Of a stretch of 64,000 bases of DNA, positions 50,607-60,305 are shown in pieces. The notes beneath the pieces were generated by a model. That model saw only the letters and a program-made list of their open reading frames with translations, searched no databases and was not told where the DNA came from. The position numbers and the translations under genes were made by a program. Each line of letters starts with the position of its first letter. Position 1 is the stretch's first letter. Location of the stretch: NCBI GenBank assembly GCA_964472395.1, contig CAYYMM010000006.1, forward strand, positions 15,397 through 79,396, written 5' to 3'. The DNA is from CALFER01 sp964472395 (GTDB lineage: Bacteria; CSSED10-310; CALFER01).

Positions 50607-53600
50607 TGTTATCTCCCTCCGGTAAAGTCATGATTGTGAGCCGATTCGTACGACCATGGATCTTGACGCTCCTGCAGATCCCCTTCCTGGGCATCTTCGT
50701 ATTTGCTTCCCGAATCATCTTGCAAAGTCACCCCTCCGATCCATCCCGCTTCTGGTCTTCTATTTCCTGGACGGTTGCATTCGGATACCTGGCATTCTCC
50801 ATCGCCCACGCACTCTTCTCGCAGTCGGATTCCCTCCGGATAGCGGACCAGTCATCCTATCTGATCCTGCCCTTTTACTTGATTGCCATTCAGATGTATC
50901 CCTACGTTCCTTCGGTTCGATGGTTGTTTCAGGCACTTTTTCTCCTGACCTTCCTCTGGAAATCCTATACGCTTTTCCGTGGGATCATACCTCGAATGAG
51001 AATGAACCTTGGCAGGAGATCATGGAAGCCGATTGTGTTCACCTTTGTTTTGGTATCCTTGATGCCTCTGAGCAGTTTGCATGATCTTACAACACCGCTC
51101 GATGGTGATGAGCCCTATTTCCTGCTGATTTCACACAGTTTGATTTATGATGGGGACATTGATCTGACGAATGAGTACATCGGAGAGGCATCGCGGAACT
51201 TCATGGAACGAAGCCTGGTTCCTCAGGAGTATGATGCCTTTCGACAGGGACAGATGCGATCGAGGCACTCCCCCTTTCTGCCGATACTGCTGATCCCCGG
51301 ATTCGGGTTGCACGGTCGCCTCGGAGCCGTTTGGACAATGAACGCTCTTGCAGCGTTGTTGACCGTCGTCCTGGTCGACCTACTATTTCTGCTCACGGGG
51401 AAGCTAAAACCATCCCTGATCGCAGGGATATTGATCGTTTCAACGAGTCCCACTCTTTTGTACTCATTTCGGATATACACCGAGATTCCTGCGGCTTTGC
51501 TGGCACTGATCTGTCTTCGATCGGCCATTCGCTCACCGAAAAGGCTTGTGACAATGATAGCGATCAATGCATTCGTCGGAATTTGGAAAACCCGATTTCT
51601 CGCGCTCACACTGCCGATCGCGATCTTTGGCATGATGCTCCGAAAACTCAACCCGAAACGAGTCCTGATAGTCATCTCGTCTGCAATGTTTTTTTTAACA
51701 CTTCTTCTGGGTGTCAATACTCTTGTTTTCGGATCACCCCTCATCCGTTATTCATTTGCGGATCTGACAGGAACTTCTCTCTACCGTCTCGCACGAGGCA
51801 CTTTAGGACTGCTCTGGGATGTTCAGTACGGGCTCTTTCCATTGAATCCCATGATGATCGCTGCGACGCTGGGTATTCCGGTCATGCTTCGCCACCTGGG
51901 CACTCGGAGAAGCATAATTTGGTCATCGTTTCTACCCTACTTCATCATCATTGCAGCATATAGCGAGTTGATCGGCGGGATATGTCCCCGTGGCCGTTTC
52001 AATCTGGCCTGGTCAATTTTTCTGGCGGTACCGCTCGCATTTTTCATTCACTATCATCGATCCGTTGTATCTCGAGTTATTCTGACTTCCGGATCGATTC
52101 TGTCACTGATGATCACGTGGATCTCGATCTTCGATCCAGATTTACAGATCGAGCTGCCTGGTGCTGCGAGCAGGACGCTTTCTTTGATTTCACAACGTCT
52201 GAACATGGATATTCTCGGATTTCTCCCCTCTTTCGATCGCCCTTATGGGCCTCATCTGATGATCGGATCCACGGCGTCACTGTTACTTGCCACCGGGGCG
52301 ATGTTCTACTCGTTCAGACCCAAGCGAACTTTGCAACCCTCGCCATTACTCGTCTTCCCATACGTCCTTGTGACCATACTGGTGATCCCGCTCGTCTGTT
52401 ACCTTACCGGACCTACACTGGAATCCGACTGGATGGACACCGAAGATGTCACATTCAAGCGATCATCGGATCTTTTTTGGGAAGAGCCGTTCCGGTGGGA
52501 TTACTCGAGGTTCACAACGCAACCCTATTTTGCTGGTGTTCGACTCGAAGCAGGGGGGAGGATCGAACGTGATATCGCCATGAGAGGTCACGGCACGACC
52601 CTTGAAATCAGAGCCCGTGCAAACTGCCCCAAACAAGGAATTCCATTGCTCTCGATCCGCTCTGGAGACCGGCAATCACCATCGATTATGATTCTGAGTG
52701 ATTTGTTCAGGAGCTATTACCTGGATCTTCCGGAGGAGTTCAATCCAGATCATCCGCAATTGATACTAGAAAATGCCTCAATGCGAACAGAATCCGGGAA
52801 CGATATCCTGATCGACCGGATACGTCTTGTCGAGAACACACCGGATCATGCAGCGCAAGCAGTTGCGGACCGGTTTCCTGTTCGGTTCGGAGAGCTCTTG
52901 ATCGATAACGTTGGGGTTACCGACAGCTCGATTTTGCAGGGAACCGCCGTCCAGATCAGGATCGATGTCGCTCGGGCGACGGATGCAACGATGGACTGTA
53001 TAGTCCGGTTCTCAAAGCGTTTGAGCGCATACGACCATCATTTTGATCCGCAACAAGGTTTGAACGATCTTGTCATTGTGCTCCCGGAAGACCTCGGAAC
53101 AGGAGATTTCTGCCTGAGTCTGCTGGTGATGGCAGACGGACAAACACTGCCTCCGGAGGCATCGGGAGCATTTGAAACTGGAAGTGGAATCTGGATCGGA
53201 TCGATCCGTGTCCTGCCGAGACTCCTGAATGCTGATCCGGATGTATGTGACCGATTGCGGAGTTCGCATCCGAACTGGGTAACATCGCCTTATCGAGCAA
53301 TTCTTGGGGGAGGTGATCGGATCGAGATACCTGTTGGTGTCGAGTCCTGCACGAGTATCATGTTGATCTCGACGTTGCGGCATGTGTATGAGTGCATCCC
53401 ATTCAGAGAGCAAATCGCTTCGTTCGAATTGAAACCGAGTACTACGGGGCATAGTCTGATTCCGATCATCATCGGAGAGCATACAGCCGAGTCCATGTAT
53501 GAACTTCCGATCGAGAACCTCAGATTGGCACATGGAACCCCGGCTGTATTCAGCCGTACACCTGCGCAAGTCGTTTGGCCGCCAGCGATTTCAGGTCTTG

Positions 53601-53737
53601 CTTATGAAGATCTTCTCTATGAAAGTGAGATCCGTTTACCGGAAAAACAGGATATCGATTCGATCAGCCTGAACGTGACGAATCCAATGAGTGCTTTCGA
53701 TCTCCGCGCACTCGCCTTTCGGAAGGATCAGCCGTGA
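50606..53737 (+). CDS. Large GT-C membrane glycosyltransferase, paralogue 1
   Basis: 1043 residues. About twelve membrane helices occupy the first 600 residues. The first extracytoplasmic loop has LDGDEPYFLLISHSLIYDGDIDLTNEY, with the Asp-Glu pair of GT-C enzymes. Residues about 610-1043 are soluble and beta-rich, with a carbohydrate-binding-like look. It probably transfers a sugar from a polyprenyl carrier outside the inner membrane. It matches the following gene across the loop and the helices. The ATG overlaps the previous stop by one base, and the stop overlaps the next GTG by four. Confidence 0.75.
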   Translation: MLSPSGKVMIVSRFVRPWILTLLQIPFLGIFVFASRIILQSHPSDPSRFWSSISWTVAFGYLAFSIAHALFSQSDSLRIADQSSYLILPFYLIAIQMYPYVPSVRWLFQALFLLTFLWKSYTLFRGIIPRMRMNLGRRSWKPIVFTFVLVSLMPLSSLHDLTTPLDGDEPYFLLISHSLIYDGDIDLTNEYIGEASRNFMERSLVPQEYDAFRQGQMRSRHSPFLPILLIPGFGLHGRLGAVWTMNALAALLTVVLVDLLFLLTGKLKPSLIAGILIVSTSPTLLYSFRIYTEIPAALLALICLRSAIRSPKRLVTMIAINAFVGIWKTRFLALTLPIAIFGMMLRKLNPKRVLIVISSAMFFLTLLLGVNTLVFGSPLIRYSFADLTGTSLYRLARGTLGLLWDVQYGLFPLNPMMIAATLGIPVMLRHLGTRRSIIWSSFLPYFIIIAAYSELIGGICPRGRFNLAWSIFLAVPLAFFIHYHRSVVSRVILTSGSILSLMITWISIFDPDLQIELPGAASRTLSLISQRLNMDILGFLPSFDRPYGPHLMIGSTASLLLATGAMFYSFRPKRTLQPSPLLVFPYVLVTILVIPLVCYLTGPTLESDWMDTEDVTFKRSSDLFWEEPFRWDYSRFTTQPYFAGVRLEAGGRIERDIAMRGHGTTLEIRARANCPKQGIPLLSIRSGDRQSPSIMILSDLFRSYYLDLPEEFNPDHPQLILENASMRTESGNDILIDRIRLVENTPDHAAQAVADRFPVRFGELLIDNVGVTDSSILQGTAVQIRIDVARATDATMDCIVRFSKRLSAYDHHFDPQQGLNDLVIVLPEDLGTGDFCLSLLVMADGQTLPPEASGAFETGSGIWIGSIRVLPRLLNADPDVCDRLRSSHPNWVTSPYRAILGGGDRIEIPVGVESCTSIMLISTLRHVYECIPFREQIASFELKPSTTGHSLIPIIIGEHTAESMYELPIENLRLAHGTPAVFSRTPAQVVWPPAISGLAYEDLLYESEIRLPEKQDIDSISLNVTNPMSAFDLRALAFRKDQP

Positions 53738-56700
53738 TTCGACATACCAAGCGAGGGTATGTTCTGGACCTGATGGCGAAAGTCATCCTCTGGACCGGGC
53801 TGCTATTGTTGTTACAGGCCCTCGATACGAATGTTTTTTTTTCCGGCAACGATCGGATGCGATCTTGGTTCAAGCTATATCTGATGCTGGTGTCATCCGA
53901 ACCGTTGATCCTGCATGCAATCAGGGGATGCAGTCAACGGATGTATGTTTTCATCAGAAACTTGAGTGAACTTTCCGGATTGCTTGCAGTATTGATGGTC
54001 TTACTCGCTTCGGTACCCGATCTCCATTCCAGCTTTCTGCTCCATTTCAGCATCCTTTTCAACGGGATTCTCGGTATCAGGCTGCTTTTAATCGCGCTGG
54101 CACTTCTATCACGCATCGATCGAGGATCCCTGACTCGAATGACCATCTGGTTGTCTGTCATCATGAGCTGGTTTTATCTCTTCCAATATACTGCACGCCC
54201 CGGAGAAACATATGGTGATGAACCGCATTACCTGCTGATGACGCACAGTCTCCTCAATGACGGCGACTTGAATCTCATCGACGAGTATTCCGATGAGGAT
54301 TATCGCCCCTTCTATCCGCATCATCTTGACCCCAAACCCAGCGATCTCGTCACAGACACCGAAATACGATCGAGGGGACTTGGATTCACGTTTTCAGTCA
54401 TCCTGATCCCGGCTTATTGGGTCGCAGGCTATGCCGGGGTCTCAGTTTTCATGATCTTTCTGACTGTCCTCTTGCTCGTTCAGACATTCCGCTTTTACTG
54501 TGATGTAACGGATGAACCTCGAATAGCGTTCGCCATCGTGCTGATTCTCGGAACAACGATTCCGATCCTTCTGTATGCTTATCGGGTTTATCCTGATATT
54601 GCAGGGGCTCTGATCATCGTCACCTGCCTGAGGCTACTGAGCTCATCGGACTTCATCATCAGACGTAAACACTATCCACTGTTACTAGTTATGCTGTCCG
54701 GCTTGCTGATTCTGCTGAAGTTCCGTTTTTTCTTTCCGTCGATCGTTCTGTTGGTAGCGGGACTTGCGTTACTGAAGTCTCGTCCGCGCAGAATGTTACA
54801 GTATGGCTTCGTAGCCGGTCTTGTTGTCATGGGATACTTTGTGGTGGATGTGTTGCTTTTCCATGGAGAGCTGTTTGCCCGTCGCTTCGGCGAAATCGAT
54901 CAGCTCATGCTGTATCTTCCGGATCTCGCCAGCTTCGGCGTCATTCCCGGTATTTTCCTTGACCAGGAATCCGGTATCATCTGGCTGGCGCCTGTGTTTC
55001 TGATGGTGATACCGGGCATCCGGCTCTGGTCGCGACCTCGTTCTGCGGTATTCTGGTGTTGCTGTCTGATTCTCCCGCTGACGATCGTCTCACTGCTGGG
55101 GCATGCAGCCTGGCACAGTCTTCCGACGCCGCCACTTCGCTATATGATTCCGGCCTTGCCGGCAATCTCAGTATTCATGGTCAGTTCGTTACGGCGCTAT
55201 CACGAAATGCGAATTTCGCTCAGACTTTTCCTCTCCCTTTGTATTCTGTTTTCCTATCTCATTGCGTTCGCATTGATTGTCTCACCTGATTGGCAAAACA
55301 ACTATGCCGATGGAACAGCAAAGATCTTCGAGGCCATTGCCCGTGAGATTGACATCCCCCTCACATCAGTACTGCCTTCACTGACACGACCTTCCCTGAT
55401 TATTATCCCCTGGATTATCGTTCTATCCGTCATTGTTGTCCATCTCTGGCGCAGACATCGATATCGCATCTGGCAGCTTGAGATTCCGATGTCGAGACTG
55501 GTCGTTGCGGCACTGACCACCGTTCTGGCAATTGGCGGCGCAGTATCCATCATCTATCCCAACGATCGGATCGATGCCGAAGACGAGTATCTTTCGCTAC
55601 CGGAAGCTGGATATCGATATCCCATCAATCCGGATCCCTTCTACCATCATTATGAACGACACGGCTGGGTTCTTCCTCCGGGAGCGTCACTCCAACCTGC
55701 GTTCAGAACTGAATGGAATAAAGCCAATCTGGTTGTTTCCGCAAAACTTCTCGATTCGTCGCAGCCCGTCAGGGTAAACGTGATCGTTGCGGATCGAGCG
55801 ATAGCCTATTTCGATGTCACCAGCTTCTATTGGCAGGATTACCTGGTGCACCTGCCTGGAATTTCGGATTCCCAACGGATCATCTGCCGTGTCAATGACA
55901 AGCAACAACGAGATGTGGTGATTGACTCCATGAGGATTATCGAAAGAGCCGGAGGGATCTCAGACATTCTGTTGCGCTGTTCAGAACTGTTTCATTCAAT
56001 GGGTTGGGATGGTGCACACTTCTTTGCCTTGCAGCAGGGGTTGATGCGAAGCCCGTTCGATGTGAATGAGATTCTGAAGCAGCACTTCAATCCGTCAGCT
56101 GTGCGTATGCAGGCACATGATACGACCCAAGCAAAATCCATCGATGCAAAGCATCTTGATCGTATTGTGGAATGGTCGACAAAAAAACAGTGGGACAAGT
56201 TGTTTTATTTCGAACGCTTGTTCAATTTCACGGCGATCCGTTCCATCGATCCGTCTTTGCTGAGGAACTATCTTATTGATGAGATCAAGTATGGTCCCGG
56301 GTTGCCGAATCTTACACCTCTGTTGGATTACAGATCCCGATTCCAGGATGACATTGATATCCAGATAGCTCTCGCCATCGGTCACTATAAACGAGGTGAG
56401 TTCTATAAAATGATCCAGATTTTTGAACAGATTATCGAGCAGTTCAATTGTCCGGAAGCCACGCTGTCATCTCCTGGTGCTCTCAAGACATGCTCGAAGC
56501 AGTTCATCCGATTGCTCAATGAAATCACGGATTCGACGGAATACCGGAAGGCGGTCGAAGCGTTTCTGGGTGGCAGGATGCATGATGCTTTGAGTGTCTA
56601 TTCGGAGCAGAATCCGTCACTGTGTATCGAACGGATAAACCGGCTGATTCGATTGGATCCGGATTATGTAAAAGAGTGGCTTCTCGTGCAACGGCAGGAA

Positions 56701-57042
56701 ATCAGCCGAATCGTCCTTCCGCAGATGGCCTTCCAGAGTCCGTCTATTTTTTTGGAGCTGACCGAAGAATTCCTGAGACTGAGGAGGAATGATGAAGCGC
56801 TGATCGGCGCAGAGAAGGCACTGAGTCTGGATCCTTCATCTTCGGCCGTTCGGTTGACGCTCGCGAGAACACTATTTGCGCGTGGAGATCTCGATGAAGC
56901 ACGGCAGCAGTGTCTGGTCGGTATGACACTCTCTTTCGACAATGATGCATCCCGGAACGCTCTCGAAGTGATCCTCAATTCGATCGAGCTTCAAAGCAGG
57001 CAAATCGGACAACCCACTGCGACGAATCCCGAGGAACTCTGA
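53734..57042 (+). CDS. Large GT-C membrane glycosyltransferase, paralogue 2, with C-terminal TPR region
   Basis: 1102 residues from GTG 53734. It shares with its neighbour the loop YGDEPHYLLMTHSLLNDGDLNLIDEY and the run of membrane helices (to about 610). A soluble region follows, and unlike its paralogue it ends in helical repeats (about 860-1090), where LRLRRNDEALIGAEKALSLDPSSSAVRLTLARTLF is TPR-like. Tandem position and 4-bp overlap suggest duplication and joint use on one glycan. The TPR part, which would be extracytoplasmic by helix count, may bind a partner; this is uncertain. Confidence 0.75.
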   Translation: MIRHTKRGYVLDLMAKVILWTGLLLLLQALDTNVFFSGNDRMRSWFKLYLMLVSSEPLILHAIRGCSQRMYVFIRNLSELSGLLAVLMVLLASVPDLHSSFLLHFSILFNGILGIRLLLIALALLSRIDRGSLTRMTIWLSVIMSWFYLFQYTARPGETYGDEPHYLLMTHSLLNDGDLNLIDEYSDEDYRPFYPHHLDPKPSDLVTDTEIRSRGLGFTFSVILIPAYWVAGYAGVSVFMIFLTVLLLVQTFRFYCDVTDEPRIAFAIVLILGTTIPILLYAYRVYPDIAGALIIVTCLRLLSSSDFIIRRKHYPLLLVMLSGLLILLKFRFFFPSIVLLVAGLALLKSRPRRMLQYGFVAGLVVMGYFVVDVLLFHGELFARRFGEIDQLMLYLPDLASFGVIPGIFLDQESGIIWLAPVFLMVIPGIRLWSRPRSAVFWCCCLILPLTIVSLLGHAAWHSLPTPPLRYMIPALPAISVFMVSSLRRYHEMRISLRLFLSLCILFSYLIAFALIVSPDWQNNYADGTAKIFEAIAREIDIPLTSVLPSLTRPSLIIIPWIIVLSVIVVHLWRRHRYRIWQLEIPMSRLVVAALTTVLAIGGAVSIIYPNDRIDAEDEYLSLPEAGYRYPINPDPFYHHYERHGWVLPPGASLQPAFRTEWNKANLVVSAKLLDSSQPVRVNVIVADRAIAYFDVTSFYWQDYLVHLPGISDSQRIICRVNDKQQRDVVIDSMRIIERAGGISDILLRCSELFHSMGWDGAHFFALQQGLMRSPFDVNEILKQHFNPSAVRMQAHDTTQAKSIDAKHLDRIVEWSTKKQWDKLFYFERLFNFTAIRSIDPSLLRNYLIDEIKYGPGLPNLTPLLDYRSRFQDDIDIQIALAIGHYKRGEFYKMIQIFEQIIEQFNCPEATLSSPGALKTCSKQFIRLLNEITDSTEYRKAVEAFLGGRMHDALSVYSEQNPSLCIERINRLIRLDPDYVKEWLLVQRQEISRIVLPQMAFQSPSIFLELTEEFLRLRRNDEALIGAEKALSLDPSSSAVRLTLARTLFARGDLDEARQQCLVGMTLSFDNDASRNALEVILNSIELQSRQIGQPTATNPEEL

Positions 57043-58763
57043 TGAATTACTTCTTCCTGTGTGCCATGACAGACGCTCTGAAATCGAAGCTGGTCGGATA
57101 CCGGATTCGCGGAGTCGGCCAGGTTTCAGATCGCACACTGATACTGTACATTGGTCATCCGGATCGCTCGAACCAGGGACTTCTGTTCTGCCCAAGCGGA
57201 CGCTGCCCTGGGCTCTTCCTGCTCGATCCTTCGACAGTTTCGGCAGACGATAGCCCTTTAGCGCGCTCCTTCCGTAACCGGATTCAAGGTGCGCGAATCC
57301 GATCGATAGAAATGGACGGTTTTGACCGTGATGTCGTACTTGATCTGGAACTTTCGGAGTGGAAGGCTCCACGGAGGTTGCATTTCGAGATCAGAGGATC
57401 CACCGGAAATTTGACATGTATCGATCAAGCGAACGGACACATACTGGAATGCCTGACGAAGATACCACCTCACCGGGACTCTGAAGCTCCTCGCGTCCCT
57501 GGGGCAGTTTTCAGATCGAGAGCTTCAATTAGATCGAGTACCGTGCCTCTATTCGTGGAAGAGAGCACGGAAGAGTGTTGGAATCGTCTGAGATCAGCGA
57601 ACTGGAGCGGCTGGCAGGATCTGCTCAACAGGTTACAGCCCTGCACACCGGCGCTTGCGCAGCACCTCTTCAGACTGCTCGATCTAAACGATCCTTCTGG
57701 TTTCAAAACACTACTCGAGCGTGTACGTGACGGAATGCAATCCCGGAATTACGCTGTATGTCTGCTGAAAACTCCTCACAAAACGGAACTCCATGCGATC
57801 GATCTCGGGTTTAATCCTGCGGATGTGGACGTATATTCGTGTGCCATCGATGCAGCACTTGCCTGGCGGGAGCGCGTTGCGCTGCCGACGGATTTTCAGC
57901 GACATCGGGAAGCGCTTCTCGGATCGATCCATCGTCAGATTCGGAAAACGTCACGAGCTATCGAGGGACTTCAGCAAGACCTGGAGTCACTCGAGGATGG
58001 TGATGCATTGAAACGTCGTGCGGAGATGCTGTCCATTCATTATCCCCTTTTCAAACACCGGGTCACCTCGCTGGAACTGCCGGATAATGATGATCCTGAA
58101 AAATCAGTTCATCTCATCATCGATCCTCACGTACCCTTAAATGTTCAGATTGATCGATTGTTCAAACGATCAACAAAAATCAGGCGATCGAAGCCGATCA
58201 TCATCGCACGAATAAAAGCCATGTCGGATGAACTCGAGCTCCTGGAGAGTTACCGGCAGGAGATATTATCTGCGGGAAATGAGACAGACTTGGAAGGTGT
58301 CGCGGATCTGTTGAGGCAAAACGGGATCATTCTGGAAGATGGGTCGACGCATGTGCGGCCAGCAGGTAGGATGGGACCATCGAGTTTTGCGATGTTCCGG
58401 AGTGCCGACCACTGGACGATTCTGGCCGGCCGAAACGCTCGTGAAAACGATCTGCTTACTTTCAAGCGTGCGCGTTCTTTTGACTTCTGGTTTCACGTGA
58501 AAGGGCACCATGGTGCGCATGTAGTCGTGCTGAATGAAATGAAGCGAAGCAGCTGTCCGGATCGCGTTGCCGAGCAGGCGGCTCGGATCGCAGTCTATTT
58601 TTCTGCAGCGCGCGGTGAAAAAGCGGTAGACGTGATGATGGCGTCGCGGAATCAGGTCCGGAGAGCACCGGGAGGGGTTCCCGGGAGAGTGACTATCCAT
58701 CGGCATCAGACCCTGACGGTGGACAGTCCGGAGAAAACGCTGGTGGACGGATGGATGGTATGA
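57042..58763 (+). CDS. rqcH: RqcH/NFACT-family ribosome quality-control protein
   Basis: 573 residues. The NFACT-N domain begins at TDALKSKLVGYRIRGVGQ and carries the conserved Asp-Arg pair in MDGFDRDVVLDLE. A coiled middle part follows, then the NFACT-R domain with ILAGRNARENDLLTFKRA, FDFWFHVKGHHGAHVV and AVDVMMASRNQVRRAPGGVPGRV. Bacterial RqcH binds stalled 50S-nascent-chain complexes and drives alanine tailing. The ATG overlaps the previous stop (TGATG), so it is translationally coupled to the glycosyltransferases, an odd partner. Confidence 0.9.
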   Translation: MNYFFLCAMTDALKSKLVGYRIRGVGQVSDRTLILYIGHPDRSNQGLLFCPSGRCPGLFLLDPSTVSADDSPLARSFRNRIQGARIRSIEMDGFDRDVVLDLELSEWKAPRRLHFEIRGSTGNLTCIDQANGHILECLTKIPPHRDSEAPRVPGAVFRSRASIRSSTVPLFVEESTEECWNRLRSANWSGWQDLLNRLQPCTPALAQHLFRLLDLNDPSGFKTLLERVRDGMQSRNYAVCLLKTPHKTELHAIDLGFNPADVDVYSCAIDAALAWRERVALPTDFQRHREALLGSIHRQIRKTSRAIEGLQQDLESLEDGDALKRRAEMLSIHYPLFKHRVTSLELPDNDDPEKSVHLIIDPHVPLNVQIDRLFKRSTKIRRSKPIIIARIKAMSDELELLESYRQEILSAGNETDLEGVADLLRQNGIILEDGSTHVRPAGRMGPSSFAMFRSADHWTILAGRNARENDLLTFKRARSFDFWFHVKGHHGAHVVVLNEMKRSSCPDRVAEQAARIAVYFSAARGEKAVDVMMASRNQVRRAPGGVPGRVTIHRHQTLTVDSPEKTLVDGWMV

Positions 58764-58778
58764 GAGTCGTCATATCCA

Positions 58779-58807
58779 TTGCGCGTTTGGAATTTTTCCG
58801 GTATTTT
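58779..58807 (+). promoter_or_regulatory. Weak promoter candidate of ugd
   Basis: TTGCGC (58779-58784), a 17-bp spacer and TATTTT (58802-58807). Both boxes are imperfect. It lies 72 bp before ugd in an AT-rich patch with the mirrored GGAATTTTTCC. Confidence 0.3.
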
Positions 58808-58815
58808 TGAGCGCT

Positions 58816-58832
58816 GACTGAGAGAATCAGTC
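58816..58832 (+). other. 5' leader hairpin of ugd
   Basis: GACTGA, loop GAGAA, TCAGTC: a perfect 6-bp stem with a 5-nt loop, 47 bp before the ugd ATG. No U-run follows. It resembles in size the leader stems of yceD and the pyrophosphatase gene. Confidence 0.35.
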
Positions 58833-58879
58833 GCACATCCACGAAGATTGAGATCATTGCAACCAAGAAAGGCGCACAT

Positions 58880-60241
58880 ATGAAAATAGCTGTCATCGGA
58901 ACCGGATATGTTGGACTTGTCACGGGTGTGTGTTTCGCGGAATGCGGCCACGAGGTCACGTGTGTGGACAAGGACCGAACAAAGGTTGAAAAACTCAAAC
59001 AGGCCATTATCCCGATTTATGAGCCGGGACTTGACAGTCTAGTTCGCAAGAACTATTCCGAAGGCCGTTTACATTTCATCGAGGAGATTCCTCCGGCGGT
59101 AAAATCATCCGATGTCATTTTCATCGCAGTCGGCACGCCGCCGAAACCAACCGGTGAGGCTGACCTTTCGTTCATCGAAGAAGTCTCACGGCAGGTTGCC
59201 ATCTCGATGGACAGCTATAAACTCATCGTCGAAAAAAGCACCGTTCCGGTTAAAACTGGAGAATGGGTCAAGCGCACCATTCGCTTCAACAACAAGACAG
59301 GTGTCGAGTTTGATGTTGCATCGAATCCTGAGTTTCTACGAGAAGGATCGGCCATCGAAGATTTTATGAAGCCGGATCGGATCGTGACAGGTGTCGATAC
59401 GCAGAAAGCCGCCGACTTGCTTCGCGAGATTTATCAACCGATCATCGATCAGCGGGTTTCGTTCGATGTGAAAACCCAGCAGGTAATCCATCAGCAACCG
59501 CAAAAGAATGTCGTGCCATTCATCGTCACTAATGTCTCTTCATCCGAGTTGATCAAGCACGCATCCAATTCATTTCTTGCATTGAAAATCTCATATATCA
59601 ACGCCGTAGCGAACTTTTGCGAACTGGCCGGTGCTGATGTGGAGCAGGTAGCTATCGGTATGGGACTCGACAGCCGTATCGGTACAAAGTTCCTCAACGC
59701 AGGAATCGGTTACGGTGGCTCATGCTTTCCGAAGGATGTCAGCGCGTTCGTCGAGATTTCGAAAGAACTCGGTTATGACTTCAAACTGCTCGAAGATGTC
59801 ATCGACATCAATCACAAGCAGCGTGAGATTTTCATCCGGAAAATCAAAAAAGCATTGTGGATCGTCAAGGATAAAACCATCGGAGTGCTCGGTTTATCCT
59901 TCAAACCGAATACGGACGACATGCGTGAAGCTCCAGCAATCGATATTATCAACGCTCTTCTCGATGAAGGTGCGACCGTTCGCGTGTATGATCCTCAGGC
60001 CATGGATATAGCCAAAACCATGTTCCAGAGCCGTGTGGTCTTCTGCTCGAACCCCTATGAAGTGGCTGAAAACTGCGATGCACTCGTTCTTGTGACTGAA
60101 TGGGATGAATTCAAAGCACTGGATATGAAGCGCATTTTCAAACTGCTACATTATCCGATTTTCCTTGATGGTCGAAACATTTTTGATCCTAAGATGATGC
60201 GCGAGATCGGCTTCGAGTATCACTCAATCGGCCGGAAGTAA
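58880..60241 (+). CDS. ugd: UDP-glucose 6-dehydrogenase
   Basis: 453 residues, usual length. The NAD-binding GTGYVGLVTG is at the N-terminus, EKSTVPVKTG and SNPEFLREGSAIEDFMKPDRIV in the middle, the catalytic Cys282 in GYGGSCFPKD, and KFKPNTDDMREAP-type block GLSFKPNTDDMREAPA after it. It oxidises UDP-glucose to UDP-glucuronate for surface polysaccharide. Short insertion TQQVIHQQPQKNVV near residue 200 is a small peculiarity. ATG 58880 follows GAAAGG. Confidence 0.96.
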   Translation: MKIAVIGTGYVGLVTGVCFAECGHEVTCVDKDRTKVEKLKQAIIPIYEPGLDSLVRKNYSEGRLHFIEEIPPAVKSSDVIFIAVGTPPKPTGEADLSFIEEVSRQVAISMDSYKLIVEKSTVPVKTGEWVKRTIRFNNKTGVEFDVASNPEFLREGSAIEDFMKPDRIVTGVDTQKAADLLREIYQPIIDQRVSFDVKTQQVIHQQPQKNVVPFIVTNVSSSELIKHASNSFLALKISYINAVANFCELAGADVEQVAIGMGLDSRIGTKFLNAGIGYGGSCFPKDVSAFVEISKELGYDFKLLEDVIDINHKQREIFIRKIKKALWIVKDKTIGVLGLSFKPNTDDMREAPAIDIINALLDEGATVRVYDPQAMDIAKTMFQSRVVFCSNPYEVAENCDALVLVTEWDEFKALDMKRIFKLLHYPIFLDGRNIFDPKMMREIGFEYHSIGRK

Positions 60242-60258
60242 TCCGAACGATTTGAGAT

Positions 60259-60305
60259 AAAAACCTTCTCTGAGTTACATTAGTAACGAGGAGGAGGTTT
60301 TTTTT
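60259..60305 (+). terminator. Terminator after ugd whose 3' arm contains the next gene's ribosome site
   Basis: A 20-bp stem (60259-60278 with 60283-60302), two internal mismatches and two G-U pairs, loop ATTA, followed by a run of eight T ending at 60305. AAAAACCTTCTC pairs with GAGGAGGTTTTT; GTTAC with GTAAC closes it. The GGAGG of the kelch gene is inside the 3' arm and its ATG (60306) directly follows the T-run. It could both end ugd transcripts and hide the downstream ribosome site. Confidence 0.8.
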
